The notes under the pieces: model-generated
Told to the model about the DNA's origin: nothing
Database searches by the model: none
Seen by the model: the letters and a program-made list of their open reading frames with translations, nothing else
From: a gamma proteobacterium endosymbiont of Lamellibrachia anaximandri
GTDB taxonomy: Bacteria; Pseudomonadota; Gammaproteobacteria; Chromatiales; Chromatiaceae
DNA: 60,447 nt
Assembly (NCBI GenBank): GCA_016756855.1
Contig: JAESPD010000018.1
Span: 1-60,447 of the forward strand
Reading direction: 5' to 3'
Position numbers and translations under genes: made by a program
Shown: positions 7,555 through 16,705 of the stretch, one piece after another
Layout of the letters: each line of letters opens with the position of its first letter
Position numbering within the stretch: position 1 is the first letter of the stretch

Positions 7555-8784
7555 TTATGCAACGCCCTCCGACTCCAAACCAAATGCCTCATGCAGGGTT
7601 CTTACCCCAAGTTCGAGGTATTTCTCATCTATCACAACTGAAATCTTGATTTCGGATGTAGAGATCATTCGTATGTTGATACCCTCTTTAGCCAGTGCCT
7701 CGAACATCTCACTGGCAATACCTGCGTGAGACCGCATACCCACACCGACCAATGAAATCTTGACCACGGAGTCATCGTTCAACACGTCCTGCGCCTTCAA
7801 AGACTCAGCTACCCCCTGCAGAATCTCTTTGGCCTGAGTGAAATCATTTTGGTGGACTGTGAATGTGAAGTCAGTTGTCGCTTCATCCGCAGCAATATTC
7901 TGCACGATCATATCGACTTCAATATTGGCATCTGAAATCGGACCCAGTATTTTATGTGCCACACCGGGCTGGTCAGGCACGCCGAGAACCGTCAGTTTTG
8001 CCTCGTCGCGATTAAATGCAATGCCAGAGATCTTTGCCGCTTCCACGTTATCTTCCTCAAAGGTTATCAGGGTACCTTCACCCTCTTCAAAGCTGGAAAG
8101 AACCCGCAAAGGTACATTGTATTTTCCAGCAAACTCAACCGCGCGAATCTGCAGTACCTTCGAACCCAGACTGGCCATCTCCAGCATCTCTTCGAAAGTA
8201 ATACGATCCAATCGGCGGGCCTTGGGTTCAATTCTTGGATCAGTCGTATAGACGCCGTCAACATCGGTGTAGATCTGGCACTCATCGGCCTTAAGTGCAG
8301 CAGCCATCGCAACTGCAGTGGTATCGGATCCGCCACGGCCCAACGTCGTGATATTACCGTGATCGTCCACACCCTGAAATCCGGCAATCACGACCACATG
8401 ACCGCTATCAAGATCCGCTTTCACGCGGGCGCCATTGATATCCTTGATTCGAGCCTTGCTGTGTGCCTTGTCCGTAAGAATTTGAACTTGGCCGCCGGTA
8501 TAGGACCGGGCCTGACAACCGACTTTATGCAGTGCCATGCAGAGCAGTGCGATGGTCACCTGTTCACCAGTGGAGACAAGCACATCCATCTCGCGGGGCG
8601 AGGGGGCTTCTTCGATCTCGTCTGCCAAACCAATCAGGCGATTGGTTTCTCCAGACATTGCAGAGACCACAACTACAATCTGATCACCGCGTTCAGCCTT
8701 GGTCTTGATCTTTCCGGCTACTGCCTGGATTCTTTCGATTGTACCGACAGAGGTACCGCCATATTTCTGGACAATCAGCGCCAT
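7555..8784 (-). CDS. lysC: Aspartate kinase
   Basis: This 409-residue enzyme phosphorylates L-aspartate with ATP, the first step to lysine, threonine, methionine and diaminopimelate. The catalytic N-terminal domain begins with K-Y-G-G-T-S-V-G (residues 7-14), and a second conserved stretch is F-Q-G-V...T-T-L-G-R-G-G-S-D-T-T. Two C-terminal ACT domains (from about residue 265, including L-V-G-V-G-M-R-S-H) bind feedback inhibitors. Length fits the monofunctional Pseudomonas/Bacillus-type enzyme with no homoserine dehydrogenase fusion. It is likely co-transcribed with alaS upstream (103 nt gap); about 195 nt separates it from csrA. Confidence 0.97.
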   Translation of the reverse strand: MALIVQKYGGTSVGTIERIQAVAGKIKTKAERGDQIVVVVSAMSGETNRLIGLADEIEEAPSPREMDVLVSTGEQVTIALLCMALHKVGCQARSYTGGQVQILTDKAHSKARIKDINGARVKADLDSGHVVVIAGFQGVDDHGNITTLGRGGSDTTAVAMAAALKADECQIYTDVDGVYTTDPRIEPKARRLDRITFEEMLEMASLGSKVLQIRAVEFAGKYNVPLRVLSSFEEGEGTLITFEEDNVEAAKISGIAFNRDEAKLTVLGVPDQPGVAHKILGPISDANIEVDMIVQNIAADEATTDFTFTVHQNDFTQAKEILQGVAESLKAQDVLNDDSVVKISLVGVGMRSHAGIASEMFEALAKEGINIRMISTSEIKISVVIDEKYLELGVRTLHEAFGLESEGVA

Positions 8785-8887
8785 ATCTAAAACAGTATAC
8801 TTGGTGGAGTTGGCGTTACGGGTGCAACCCGCAACAGGAAAGGGCGTAATTAAACACGAAAATCACGCAGCTGAAAACCCACAGAAA

Positions 8888-11524
8888 TTAAACGCCAGTC
8901 TTCTCACGCACCCAATTTTCGACCTGCGCCAATGCTTCCGGCAGCGCTTCAGGATTATTACCACCGGCCTGCGCCATGTCGGGACGCCCTCCCCCTTTGC
9001 CACCAACCTGCTCTGCCACCATCTTGACTAGATCGCCAGCCTTCATCTTTCCGGTCAGATCCTTCGTAACACCAGCGACCAGAGAGACCTTCTCACCACT
9101 CACAGTCGCCAGCACGATGACAGCCGAACCCAATTTGTTCTTCAGCTGATCCATGGTGTCGCGCAGGGATTTGGGATCGGCTCCCTCAAGCTTGGCAGCG
9201 AGCACTTTCACCCCCCCGACTTCGATGGTACCTGAGGCCAGATCACTCCCGGCAGCACTCGCCAGCTTGGCCTTGAGCTGCTCCAGCTCTTTCTCCAGCT
9301 TGCGGTTGCGATCCAGGATACTGATGACCTTCTCTTCGATATCATCGCGTCCCGACTTGACCAAGTCGGCCAGGCGCTGAACCCGTTCCTCATCCGCTTC
9401 AACCCATTCGAGCGCACGCTGACCGGTGATGCCCTCGATGCGTCGCACGCCGGCGGCGATGCCACTTTCGGAGGTGATCTTGCACAAGCCGATATCGCCC
9501 ACCGCGTTGGCATGGGTGCCGCCACACAGTTCCGTGGAGAAATCCCCCATGCTCAGCACCCGAACCTCGTCGGTGTATTTCTCGCCAAATAGCGCCTTGG
9601 CACCGCTCTCTCGCGCATCATCAAGGGACATGATCTGCGTATCAACAGAGTGATTACGCCGGATCTGTTCATTGACCATCTGTTCGATTTCCTGCAGCTG
9701 CTCACGGGAGATCGGCTCAAAATGGGAGAAGTCGAAGCGCAGCCTCTCCGCATCGACCAGAGAACCCTTCTGCGCAACGTGCTCACCCAGTACGGTATGC
9801 AGCGCAGAATGCAGCAAGTGTGTTGCGGAATGGTTAAGCGCAGTCGCCTGACGGGTAAAACCGTTGACTTGAGCGTTCACGGTATCACCAATATGCAGCT
9901 CACCCTCCTCCAGTTTACCAATGTGGGCAAACACACTACCAGCCTGCTTACGGGTATCGTCCACCTCGAACAGGACACTGTTGGCCTCGAGCACACCCTG
10001 GTCTCCCACCTGTCCGCCAGACTCAGCATAGAATGGGGTCTGATCGAGAATGACCATCCCGGATTCACCCTGCGCGAGGGACTCGACGGACTCTCCATCT
10101 CGCACCAGTGCAACTACATTGCCCTCGCCATCCAGTTGCCCATAGCCAGTGAAGAGGGTCTCCGCATCCAGGCTAAGACTGAACTCCTGGTTGACTCCGA
10201 ACCGGCTGGCGGCCCGGGCGCGCTCCCGTTGGGCTTCCATCTCACGACTGAAGCCATCCATATCGAGAGTCAGATCCCGCTCTCGGGCAATATCGGCGGT
10301 AAGATCAGCAGGGAAGCCATAAGTGTCGTATAGCTTGAAGACGGTCTCGCCGGGGATCACTGTGCTGTCGAGCCCGGCAATCACCTCTTCAAGGATCTTC
10401 AGGCCCTGTTCGAGGGTCTCGGCGAAGCGCTCCTCCTCCTGTTTCAGGACACGTTTTACCTGACCTGCGGCCTGAACCAGTTCCGGATAGCTCTCTCCCA
10501 TCTCTTTTACCAGCGGGTCGACCAGCTGGAAGAAAAAGGGATCGTCCTTACCCAGCATATAACCATGGCGAATAGCGCGCCGGATGATACGGCGCACCAC
10601 AAAGCCTCGCCCCTCGTTGGAGGGCATTACCCCATCCACCACCAAAAAAGCGCAGGAGCGGATATGGTCGGCAATCACTCGCAAGGATTTCTCTTCAAGG
10701 TCATTGCAACCGGTGACCTCACCAGCAGCCTTGATCAGGCTGGTGAATAGGTCAATTTCATAGTTGCTGTGAACGTGCTGCAGCACAGCCGCCAGTCGCT
10801 CCAGTCCCATGCCGGTATCCACGGACGGCCTGGGGAGCGGGGCCATGTTGCCATCGGCATCCCGGTTGTACTGCATGAACACCAGATTCCAGATCTCGAT
10901 GTAGCGGTCACCATCCTCTTCCGGCGTACCGGGCGGGCCACCCCAGACATCCTGGCCGTGGTCGTAGAAGATTTCCGAACAGGGGCCACAGGGACCGGTA
11001 TCCCCCATCGACCAGAAGTTATCGCTCTCGTATCGCTTGCCGGGCTTGTCGCCGATACGGGTAAAACTGGCGGAATTGATACCCACCTCATTGAGCCAGA
11101 TGTCCGCCGCCTCTTCATCCTCATCGTAGATGGTGACCCAAAGCTTTTCTGCAGGCAGACCGAGGGTTACCGTAAGAAACTCCCAGGCATATTTGATAGC
11201 ATCCCGCTTGAAGTAGTCTCCAAAGCTGAAGTTACCCAGCATCTCGAAGAAGGTGTGGTGACGTGCTGTGTAACCGACATTTTCCAGGTCGTTGTGTTTA
11301 CCGCCGGCACGGACACAACGCTGGGAACTGGTAGCACGAACATAATTGCGCTTTTCACGCCCAAGAAAGACATCTTTGAACTGCACCATACCCGCATTGG
11401 TAAAAAGCAGGGTCGGGTCGTTCATGGGTACCAATGGACTGCTGGCTACCACCTCGTGGCCGTGTTCAGCAAAATAGTCCAGGAAGGCCTTACGGATATC
11501 AGCGCTACTTTTCATTTCGGACAA
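8888..11524 (-). CDS. alaS: Alanine--tRNA ligase
   Basis: This 878-residue class II synthetase charges tRNA-Ala with alanine. The catalytic core starts I-R-K-A-F-L-D-Y-F, with motif 2 near [16 protein letters not shown]. The editing domain, which clears Ser/Gly-tRNA-Ala, has zinc ligands in H-S-A-T-H and C-G-G-T-H. The C-Ala domain ends with [15 protein letters not shown]. All domains are present and length is normal. The TTG at 11524 has GGTGA at good spacing; ATG three codons later (11515) also fits the family but has no ribosome binding site at usual distance. Confidence 0.97.
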   Translation of the reverse strand: MSEMKSSADIRKAFLDYFAEHGHEVVASSPLVPMNDPTLLFTNAGMVQFKDVFLGREKRNYVRATSSQRCVRAGGKHNDLENVGYTARHHTFFEMLGNFSFGDYFKRDAIKYAWEFLTVTLGLPAEKLWVTIYDEDEEAADIWLNEVGINSASFTRIGDKPGKRYESDNFWSMGDTGPCGPCSEIFYDHGQDVWGGPPGTPEEDGDRYIEIWNLVFMQYNRDADGNMAPLPRPSVDTGMGLERLAAVLQHVHSNYEIDLFTSLIKAAGEVTGCNDLEEKSLRVIADHIRSCAFLVVDGVMPSNEGRGFVVRRIIRRAIRHGYMLGKDDPFFFQLVDPLVKEMGESYPELVQAAGQVKRVLKQEEERFAETLEQGLKILEEVIAGLDSTVIPGETVFKLYDTYGFPADLTADIARERDLTLDMDGFSREMEAQRERARAASRFGVNQEFSLSLDAETLFTGYGQLDGEGNVVALVRDGESVESLAQGESGMVILDQTPFYAESGGQVGDQGVLEANSVLFEVDDTRKQAGSVFAHIGKLEEGELHIGDTVNAQVNGFTRQATALNHSATHLLHSALHTVLGEHVAQKGSLVDAERLRFDFSHFEPISREQLQEIEQMVNEQIRRNHSVDTQIMSLDDARESGAKALFGEKYTDEVRVLSMGDFSTELCGGTHANAVGDIGLCKITSESGIAAGVRRIEGITGQRALEWVEADEERVQRLADLVKSGRDDIEEKVISILDRNRKLEKELEQLKAKLASAAGSDLASGTIEVGGVKVLAAKLEGADPKSLRDTMDQLKNKLGSAVIVLATVSGEKVSLVAGVTKDLTGKMKAGDLVKMVAEQVGGKGGGRPDMAQAGGNNPEALPEALAQVENWVREKTGV

Positions 11525-11953
11525 GCAAAATCACCAGAAAAAACAGCCCCTCAAGATACCAGAAAACAGAACAAAACACCCGCTTCCATGAATTTTTTCT
11601 GCCCCTCAATAACATCTCAAAGCCGACGCACATTCAGACTGCAACTCGCAAGGAAACAAGCACTGAAGAAATTTATGCACAACCGATCAATTCAGCCTCA
11701 ATCCATCAGATCACCCAACCGAGGATAAACCACGCACATTATGCCGATGGTGCGCGCGGCGCACCCTACGAAAGGGCATACCCTCAAAATATCCTGATGA
11801 AACCCATGCCTCAGAAATAGCACAGAATGCATTTATCATAGTGATAAATATCAATATGTTATAACAATAAGTTAATATACTTTATTAGAACTGAAGTTGT
11901 TTAAACCCAGGTATTTCAGCTAACTGAGACACCCAAAATAACCCCAACAATGG
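11525..11953. other. Intergenic region between recX and alaS
   Basis: About 430 bp with no gene I can support. It becomes strongly AT-rich at about 11820-11900 and should carry the alaS promoter. No clear terminator or RNA structure was recognised. Confidence 0.4.
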
Positions 11954-12409
11954 TCAATCAAAATCAAACAGGAACTGTCGAATCAGCTCACCTGGAAAAC
12001 CCCGGTATTCCAGAAAGCGCGCACGCCGCGACAACTCCTTACGGTCCTGAGCCGGCTCAGAACCATATTTGCGGTCGTGTACTACTTCCAACAGTTCCTG
12101 CCACTCACCGGAATATGCCTCCAAAAAGCCGGCAATCATGGCACCATCAATGCCCCGCTCTCTCAGTTCACGGCGAATGCGCACCGGTCCACTGCCACGG
12201 CCGACACGCCACTCGATGTAGGACTCAGTAAATCGTGCATCACTCAGCAGCCCGGTACGCTCTAAGCCGTCGAGCACGACTTCGATAACGTCCCTATCAA
12301 AGCCACGCCCACGCAGTTTATTGCACAGCTGACGGCGGGAGTGCTCTCGCGCGGCCAGCAGGCGAACCGCTACCGCCTCAACCTCACCACTGTCCGAAGG
12401 GTCGTTCAG
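11954..12409 (-). CDS. recX: Regulatory protein RecX, probable CTG start
   Basis: RecX binds RecA filaments and limits their growth. The frame gives 151 residues of three-helix RecX repeats, including [19 protein letters not shown] and R-R-E-L-R-E-R-G-I. No ATG, GTG or TTG occurs in frame before 12277, which would cut away a third of the protein. The conserved N-terminus is open back to a CTG at 12409 that overlaps the recA stop codon, with GAGG seven bases upstream. A CTG start coupled to recA translation is therefore the best reading. The other option is a short RecX from GTG at 12277. Confidence 0.85.
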   Translation of the reverse strand: MNDPSDSGEVEAVAVRLLAAREHSRRQLCNKLRGRGFDRDVIEVVLDGLERTGLLSDARFTESYIEWRVGRGSGPVRIRRELRERGIDGAMIAGFLEAYSGEWQELLEVVHDRKYGSEPAQDRKELSRRARFLEYRGFPGELIRQFLFDFD

Positions 12410-13437
12410 GCTTTGGCCTCAACCACTTTAATTTTTGTTTCCTGCTCTTGCGGCAGCAGTTCGTTGCGGATGCGCTCCTCAATATGCTCGGCAATGTCCG
12501 GGTTATCCTTCAAAAATTGCCGTACATTCTCCTTGCCCTGGCCAATACGGTGGCCGTTATAACTATACCAGGCTCCTGCCTTGTCAATGATGCTCTGCTT
12601 GACCCCCAAGTCGATGATCTCCCCTTCATGGGAGATACCCTCACCATAGAGGATCTCGAAATTTGCCTGCTTGAAAGGGGGCGCCACCTTATTTTTCACC
12701 ACCTTGACCTTGGTATCGTTACCGACTATCTCGTCACCCTTCTTGATGGCGCCGATGCGACGGATATCGAGACGTACCGACGAGTAGAACTTGAGGGCGT
12801 TACCGCCGGTAGTGGTCTCCGGGCTGCCAAACATGACACCGATCTTCATACGGATCTGGTTAATAAAGATCACCAGGCAGTTGGTGCGCTTGATATTGGC
12901 AGTAAGCTTTCGCAGGGCTTGTGACATCAAACGGGCCTGCAGACCAACATGGGTATCGCCCATCTCACCTTCGATCTCAGCCTTCGGAGTCAGAGCAGCC
13001 ACCGAGTCCACCACCACCACGTCGACAGCGCCAGAGCGTACCAGCATGTCTGTGATCTCCAGCGCCTGCTCGCCGGTATCGGGCTGGGAGACCAACAGCT
13101 CGTCCACATTGACGCCCAGTTTTTCGGCATAGTCCGGATCGAGGGCGTGCTCTGCATCAATAAAGGCGCAGGTTCCGCTCTGTTTCTGGGCCTCCGCCAC
13201 TACCTGCAGGGTCAGGGTAGTCTTGCCGGAGGACTCCGGGCCGTAGATCTCGACCACACGTCCCTTGGGTAACCCGCCCACACCCAGTGCGATATCCAGA
13301 TTGAGCGAACCTGTGGAGATCACACCAATGTCACGAACAGCGCTGGCATCCCCCATACGCATGACAGAGCCTTTGCCAAACTGTTTCTCGATCTGCCCCA
13401 GGGCCGCGCTGAGTGCTTTTGTGCGATTGTCGTCCAT
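12406..13437 (-). CDS. recA: Recombinase RecA
   Basis: This 343-residue RecA forms ATP-dependent filaments on single-stranded DNA for recombination and triggers LexA cleavage. It has the Walker [19 protein letters not shown] for Walker B, loop regions [13 protein letters not shown] and [11 protein letters not shown], and an acidic tail. The start MDDNRTKAL fits the family; the longer frame to 13479 runs through the LexA box. recX overlaps its stop. Confidence 0.98.
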   Translation of the reverse strand: MDDNRTKALSAALGQIEKQFGKGSVMRMGDASAVRDIGVISTGSLNLDIALGVGGLPKGRVVEIYGPESSGKTTLTLQVVAEAQKQSGTCAFIDAEHALDPDYAEKLGVNVDELLVSQPDTGEQALEITDMLVRSGAVDVVVVDSVAALTPKAEIEGEMGDTHVGLQARLMSQALRKLTANIKRTNCLVIFINQIRMKIGVMFGSPETTTGGNALKFYSSVRLDIRRIGAIKKGDEIVGNDTKVKVVKNKVAPPFKQANFEILYGEGISHEGEIIDLGVKQSIIDKAGAWYSYNGHRIGQGKENVRQFLKDNPDIAEHIEERIRNELLPQEQETKIKVVEAKA

Positions 13438-13469
13438 CCGGATTAACCTCTGTAGTGTTGTTCTGTAAG

Positions 13470-13489
13470 TACTGTACATTCATACAGTA
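13470..13489. promoter_or_regulatory. LexA (SOS) box upstream of recA
   Basis: The 20-mer TACTGTACATTCATACAGTA contains a perfect CTGT-N8-ACAG core, the E. coli-type SOS operator. It begins 33 nt upstream of the recA start, so recA is expected to be DNA-damage inducible. Confidence 0.93.
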
Positions 13490-13592
13490 CTTTTTGGAAG
13501 TAAAAATTATCACACAGGTGCAGACTCAAATCATGAGCCCGCGGATCCAGCAACTTGAATCCCTCTCTGCGATCGAGGTGAGACGAACGCAT

Positions 13593-14138
13593 TCATCCAG
13601 ATTCTGTCGAGTTTATCGCTCCCATCGACCAGCGCCCGATGATCCGGTAACGGGATGGTGTATCGGGGCCATTACCGGATGACGCCAGCACAAACTCCCG
13701 CGCCTCCCATTCGATACTTGGCTCAAGCAGACCGGACTCGCCACCGCGCATCTTGCGCAGCAGGGTGACATGAGGTTTGTAGGTTCGCTGTTCAGCTTCA
13801 TAACCACAGCTTTGTAATCCCTGCTTGAGTTCAGCGACCAGATCATTCAAAACATCCGGAGCCTTCTCCGGCCCACACCAGAGAATCCGCGGCCGGGGCC
13901 AATAACCCATTCGATTCAGCACCAGGGAGAAGCGCTCAACATCGACTGCATCCGCCACCGATTTTACGCAGGGCAGTTGCTGCTCCGTCACTTTCCCCAA
14001 AAAGACCAGGGTCATGTGCAGGTCGTCAGGATGGTGTTGTCGCCCCCCCGCTTCACCAAACTGACGACCAACCCGCACCAGTCGGTCCCGCACCTTTCGC
14101 TCCGGCCAGAGCCCAAAGAAGAGTCGTCGATCAGCCAT
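13593..14138 (-). CDS. thpR: RNA 2',3'-cyclic phosphodiesterase ThpR (LigT)
   Basis: This 181-residue member of the 2H phosphoesterase family opens 2',3'-cyclic phosphate ends of RNA to 2'-phosphates. The two H-x-T-x motifs that define the family are present: H-M-T-L in the first half and H-V-T-L in the second. The start begins M-A-D-R-R-L-F-F-G-L-W-P, the typical N-terminus, and overlaps the pncC stop by 8 nt, implying coupling. A longer frame exists upstream but lies inside pncC. Confidence 0.9.
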   Translation of the reverse strand: MADRRLFFGLWPERKVRDRLVRVGRQFGEAGGRQHHPDDLHMTLVFLGKVTEQQLPCVKSVADAVDVERFSLVLNRMGYWPRPRILWCGPEKAPDVLNDLVAELKQGLQSCGYEAEQRTYKPHVTLLRKMRGGESGLLEPSIEWEAREFVLASSGNGPDTPSRYRIIGRWSMGAINSTESG

Positions 14139-14637
14139 TTTCCGCAAGTATCTCGAGCAATTTTTCAAGTGCAAAAAACACCGACTGAAGACGCACGGCT
14201 TCCCGATCCCCGAAAAAGTGTTCGCGCCTCACAACCGGCTCCTGCGAACGCAGTTGCCAGGAGAAACAGACGGTGCCCACAGGTTTTTCTGCGGTTCCAC
14301 CGCCCGGCCCCGCAATACCACTGATGGCAATCGCAACCTCCGCACTGCTGTGGGTAAGCGCCCCGTTCGTCATGGCGGCAACGACCTGCTCACTCACAGC
14401 TCCCCACTGTCCGATGGTAGATGCATCGACACCAAGCATCTCCTGCTTGGCTGCATTGCTGTAGGTAACAAAACCACGGTCGAACCAGGCACTGCTGCCC
14501 GGAATATCGGTCAGCACCTTGGCCACCCAGCCTCCAGTGCAAGATTCCGCCAGAACCAGGGTTAAACTTTGCTGTTGCAGACGCATACCGATACCGCCGG
14601 CAAGTGAGACCAGTTTCAGATCGTTCTCAGAAGTCAT
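14131..14637 (-). CDS. pncC: Nicotinamide-nucleotide amidohydrolase PncC (CinA C-terminal domain)
   Basis: This 168-residue stand-alone CinA-C domain deamidates nicotinamide mononucleotide to nicotinate mononucleotide, recycling NAD breakdown product. Key segments are L-A-E-S-C-T-G-G with the catalytic Ser, V-T-Y-S-N-A-A-K, and G-I-A-G-P-G-G-G-T-A-E-K-P-V-G-T-V. The CinA N-terminal molybdopterin-binding domain is absent, as in E. coli YgaD/PncC. Position just upstream of recA is conserved in many gammaproteobacteria. Confidence 0.95.
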   Translation of the reverse strand: MTSENDLKLVSLAGGIGMRLQQQSLTLVLAESCTGGWVAKVLTDIPGSSAWFDRGFVTYSNAAKQEMLGVDASTIGQWGAVSEQVVAAMTNGALTHSSAEVAIAISGIAGPGGGTAEKPVGTVCFSWQLRSQEPVVRREHFFGDREAVRLQSVFFALEKLLEILAENG

Positions 14638-14756
14638 TTTCCCCCTACCGGTTCAGCAGTTAAATCACAACAGTACAGATATCGTAACCTGCTTGGAGCT
14701 GATGCGCCGAAAAAGGAGTATCTCAGGATATTCGATTGCCGGTTTAATAGTAAACT

Positions 14757-15479
14757 ATGCACTCATCTATCTGGAATAGTGGCGCAGTAACGAATACTGG
14801 TACAGGTATGACCGCAAAAGGTGCAGACGACAATATGGTTCATCCCCAGGCATCACTCACTTTTTCTTACCCGGATGAGTATCAACCCCTGTGCGACCGT
14901 CTGGGCCTCGATCAAGGCTTACCCTACACCGAACATTGGTCGGCCGGAGCTGACTTTTTAGACTTGATCGTTGAGCACTGTCTGCGGGAGAAGCCATCGG
15001 TCGTGTTGGAGTGCAGCAGTGGCTTGAGCACACTGCTGCTGGCACGCTGCTGCCAGTTGAACGGTAACGGCCATGTCTGGAGTCTTGAAAATGGCGAAGA
15101 GTACGCACAAGCCACGCAAGCTGCCTTGGCCTTCTACGGACTGGATAACACGGCATCTGTTCTGCACGCACCATTGGCAGCCACCAATATTGGTGGTCGG
15201 GAATTTCAGTGGTACATGCTCTCCAATCTATCCGTGCCAGAGATAGATATGCTGGTGATCGATGGCCCCCCGGGCTTTATCCAGAAGCACTCACGTTATC
15301 CGGCACTGCCGTTGTTGATGGAAAGGCTGAATAGCCACTGCACCGTCTATCTGGACGACGCTGCGCGAACAGACGAACGGGAACTGGTCGCCCGATGGCA
15401 GGCAGATTACCCGTCTGCCCAGCACAGTTTTATCGAGACGGAGCGTGGCTGCTCCCTGCTGTCTATCGACAAACGATAG
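14757..15479 (+). CDS. Class I SAM-dependent methyltransferase-like protein
   Basis: The Rossmann-type glycine loop V-V-L-E-C-S-S-G-L-S-T-L-L-L-A sits at about residue 83, followed by a strand ending in acid (V-W-S-L-E-N-G) and I-D-M-L-V-I-D-G-P-P-G. These are the order and spacing of a Methyltransf_24-type SAM-binding domain. The substrate cannot be predicted. The 240-residue frame starts at 14757, but the conserved region begins well inside, and in-frame ATGs at 14808 and 14835 are alternatives. It is convergent with the sulfotransferase-like gene, 38 nt away. Confidence 0.6.
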   Translation: MHSSIWNSGAVTNTGTGMTAKGADDNMVHPQASLTFSYPDEYQPLCDRLGLDQGLPYTEHWSAGADFLDLIVEHCLREKPSVVLECSSGLSTLLLARCCQLNGNGHVWSLENGEEYAQATQAALAFYGLDNTASVLHAPLAATNIGGREFQWYMLSNLSVPEIDMLVIDGPPGFIQKHSRYPALPLLMERLNSHCTVYLDDAARTDERELVARWQADYPSAQHSFIETERGCSLLSIDKR

Positions 15480-15517
15480 ACCTGCCGGTACCGGATGCCG
15501 CCCCGCTCCGACAACAT

Positions 15518-16054
15518 TCAGCTGCTGGACTGGTTGTAACGCACATCGAATTCAGCCAGTGCTTTCTCCAGTTCCCCTTCAGCACCAATGGCTTTCCAGA
15601 AGAGAGAGAAATCAGTCTTGGCCGATTCGAGCCGGACACTCATCTTGTTGTGCTTGTCCTTGAGAAATAGCGCGATATTACTCTCCACCGTTTCGATGTA
15701 GTCATGCGCCAGCGCTTCGGCACTATAATCAGACTCTATGTTCAGCAGGATGCCTTCCCGATAGGCGCGCATGATGCCGAAATCGATACGCCTGGAAAAA
15801 CTTTGTGCCGTCTCATCCCGATTGCGACTCAGGTGTAAGTAGAGCGCATCGTCCCCATATATCGCATCCAGTCGACCCAGATACCAGGAGAGGCGGTTGT
15901 CTGCCTCGATATGCCTGGATGGATAGGCCAGCCGCTGCTCACCGACAAGATGACTCCGGGACTCATGGGCCGCAGTGTAATTGCGGATGTATTTACAGGC
16001 CTCGACCCAGGTTGTAGAGCCGCAGCGACCCGTATTGAGGATAAAAACATTCAT
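15518..16054 (-). CDS. Sulfotransferase-like P-loop protein
   Basis: This 178-residue protein opens with V-F-I-L-N-T-G-R-C-G-S-T-T, which resembles the PAPS 5'-phosphosulfate-binding loop of sulfotransferases (x-R-S-G-T-T/S). A later L-H-L-S-R-N-R-D-E-T-A-Q-S is similar to the 3'-phosphate-binding segment with Arg and Ser. It is short for the family, so it may be a minimal domain with a specialised acceptor, which is unknown. The start is placed just before the P-loop. Confidence 0.6.
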   Translation of the reverse strand: MNVFILNTGRCGSTTWVEACKYIRNYTAAHESRSHLVGEQRLAYPSRHIEADNRLSWYLGRLDAIYGDDALYLHLSRNRDETAQSFSRRIDFGIMRAYREGILLNIESDYSAEALAHDYIETVESNIALFLKDKHNKMSVRLESAKTDFSLFWKAIGAEGELEKALAEFDVRYNQSSS

Positions 16055-16224
16055 GGTGTCTTCCGAGCCAGATGGGGATCCGGCATTTCCGGTGATCATA
16101 AACCAATCAAATCAGATCATCACGAAATGGGGCATAAATAATAAATAGGAGCCACCTGTCGGCAGCCCTCAATTCAGGTTAGACTCACCCGATGTAAATC
16201 ACGAGCAGAAAGCAACTAACGAAT

Positions 16225-16506
16225 ATGACACATCACACAATCCATTTTGAACACCGTCCCTCTGCGATGAAGTTGGAAATTACCGGTGTTTTTGACTGGC
16301 CAACCTGGGAAAAAGAGGTCTCCACATTCGAGTGGACCTATGACAAGAGCGAAACCTGCTATTTCCTGCGCGGCAAGGTCATAGTTACGCCGGAGGGCGG
16401 TGAGTCCCAGGAGTTTGGACGCGGTGATCTGGTGACCTTTCCCGCCGGCATGAAGTGCACCTGGCAGATTCTCAAGGACGTGGAAAAGCATTATAGCTTT
16501 GGGTGA
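16225..16506 (+). CDS. Small cupin-domain protein
   Basis: This 93-residue single cupin barrel resembles the DUF861/EutQ-like cupins. Conserved segments are Y-D-K-S-E-T-C-Y-F-L-R-G-K-V, the glycine turn F-G-R-G-D-L-V-T-F-P-A-G and C-T-W-Q-I. These cupins often lack full metal ligands, and here only scattered Glu/His residues are seen, so no reaction is proposed. The stop codon falls inside a short tandem repeat. Confidence 0.75.
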   Translation: MTHHTIHFEHRPSAMKLEITGVFDWPTWEKEVSTFEWTYDKSETCYFLRGKVIVTPEGGESQEFGRGDLVTFPAGMKCTWQILKDVEKHYSFG

Positions 16507-16529
16507 CAGGTGACAGGTGACAGGTGACA
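16502..16529 (+). repeat. Tandem repeat, four copies of a 7-bp unit
   Basis: Four head-to-tail copies of GGTGACA overlap the last codon and stop of the cupin gene. Because 7 is not a multiple of 3 and each unit contains TGA, copy-number change would leave the first stop in place and alter only the trailer. Confidence 0.85.
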
Positions 16530-16705
16530 GCAGGATTATTGCGGAAGCAATATACGGGTCAAGAGGAAACTATCATATTTTTTCTCCGCCCTCGCAGAAT
16601 GGTCCCCTCCCTTGGGAGGAACAGGGAGGGGATCAGTCAGTCCTGAAACCTGTAACCTTAATTCTCCACGACAATTAAAGGCTCCAACCCAGCTCCAATC
16701 TCCAA

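Noticed and set aside
7954-8790. Long plus-strand frame opposite lysC, and similar frames opposite alaS and recA
   Set aside because: Antisense shadows of strongly recognised genes, with no family resemblance.
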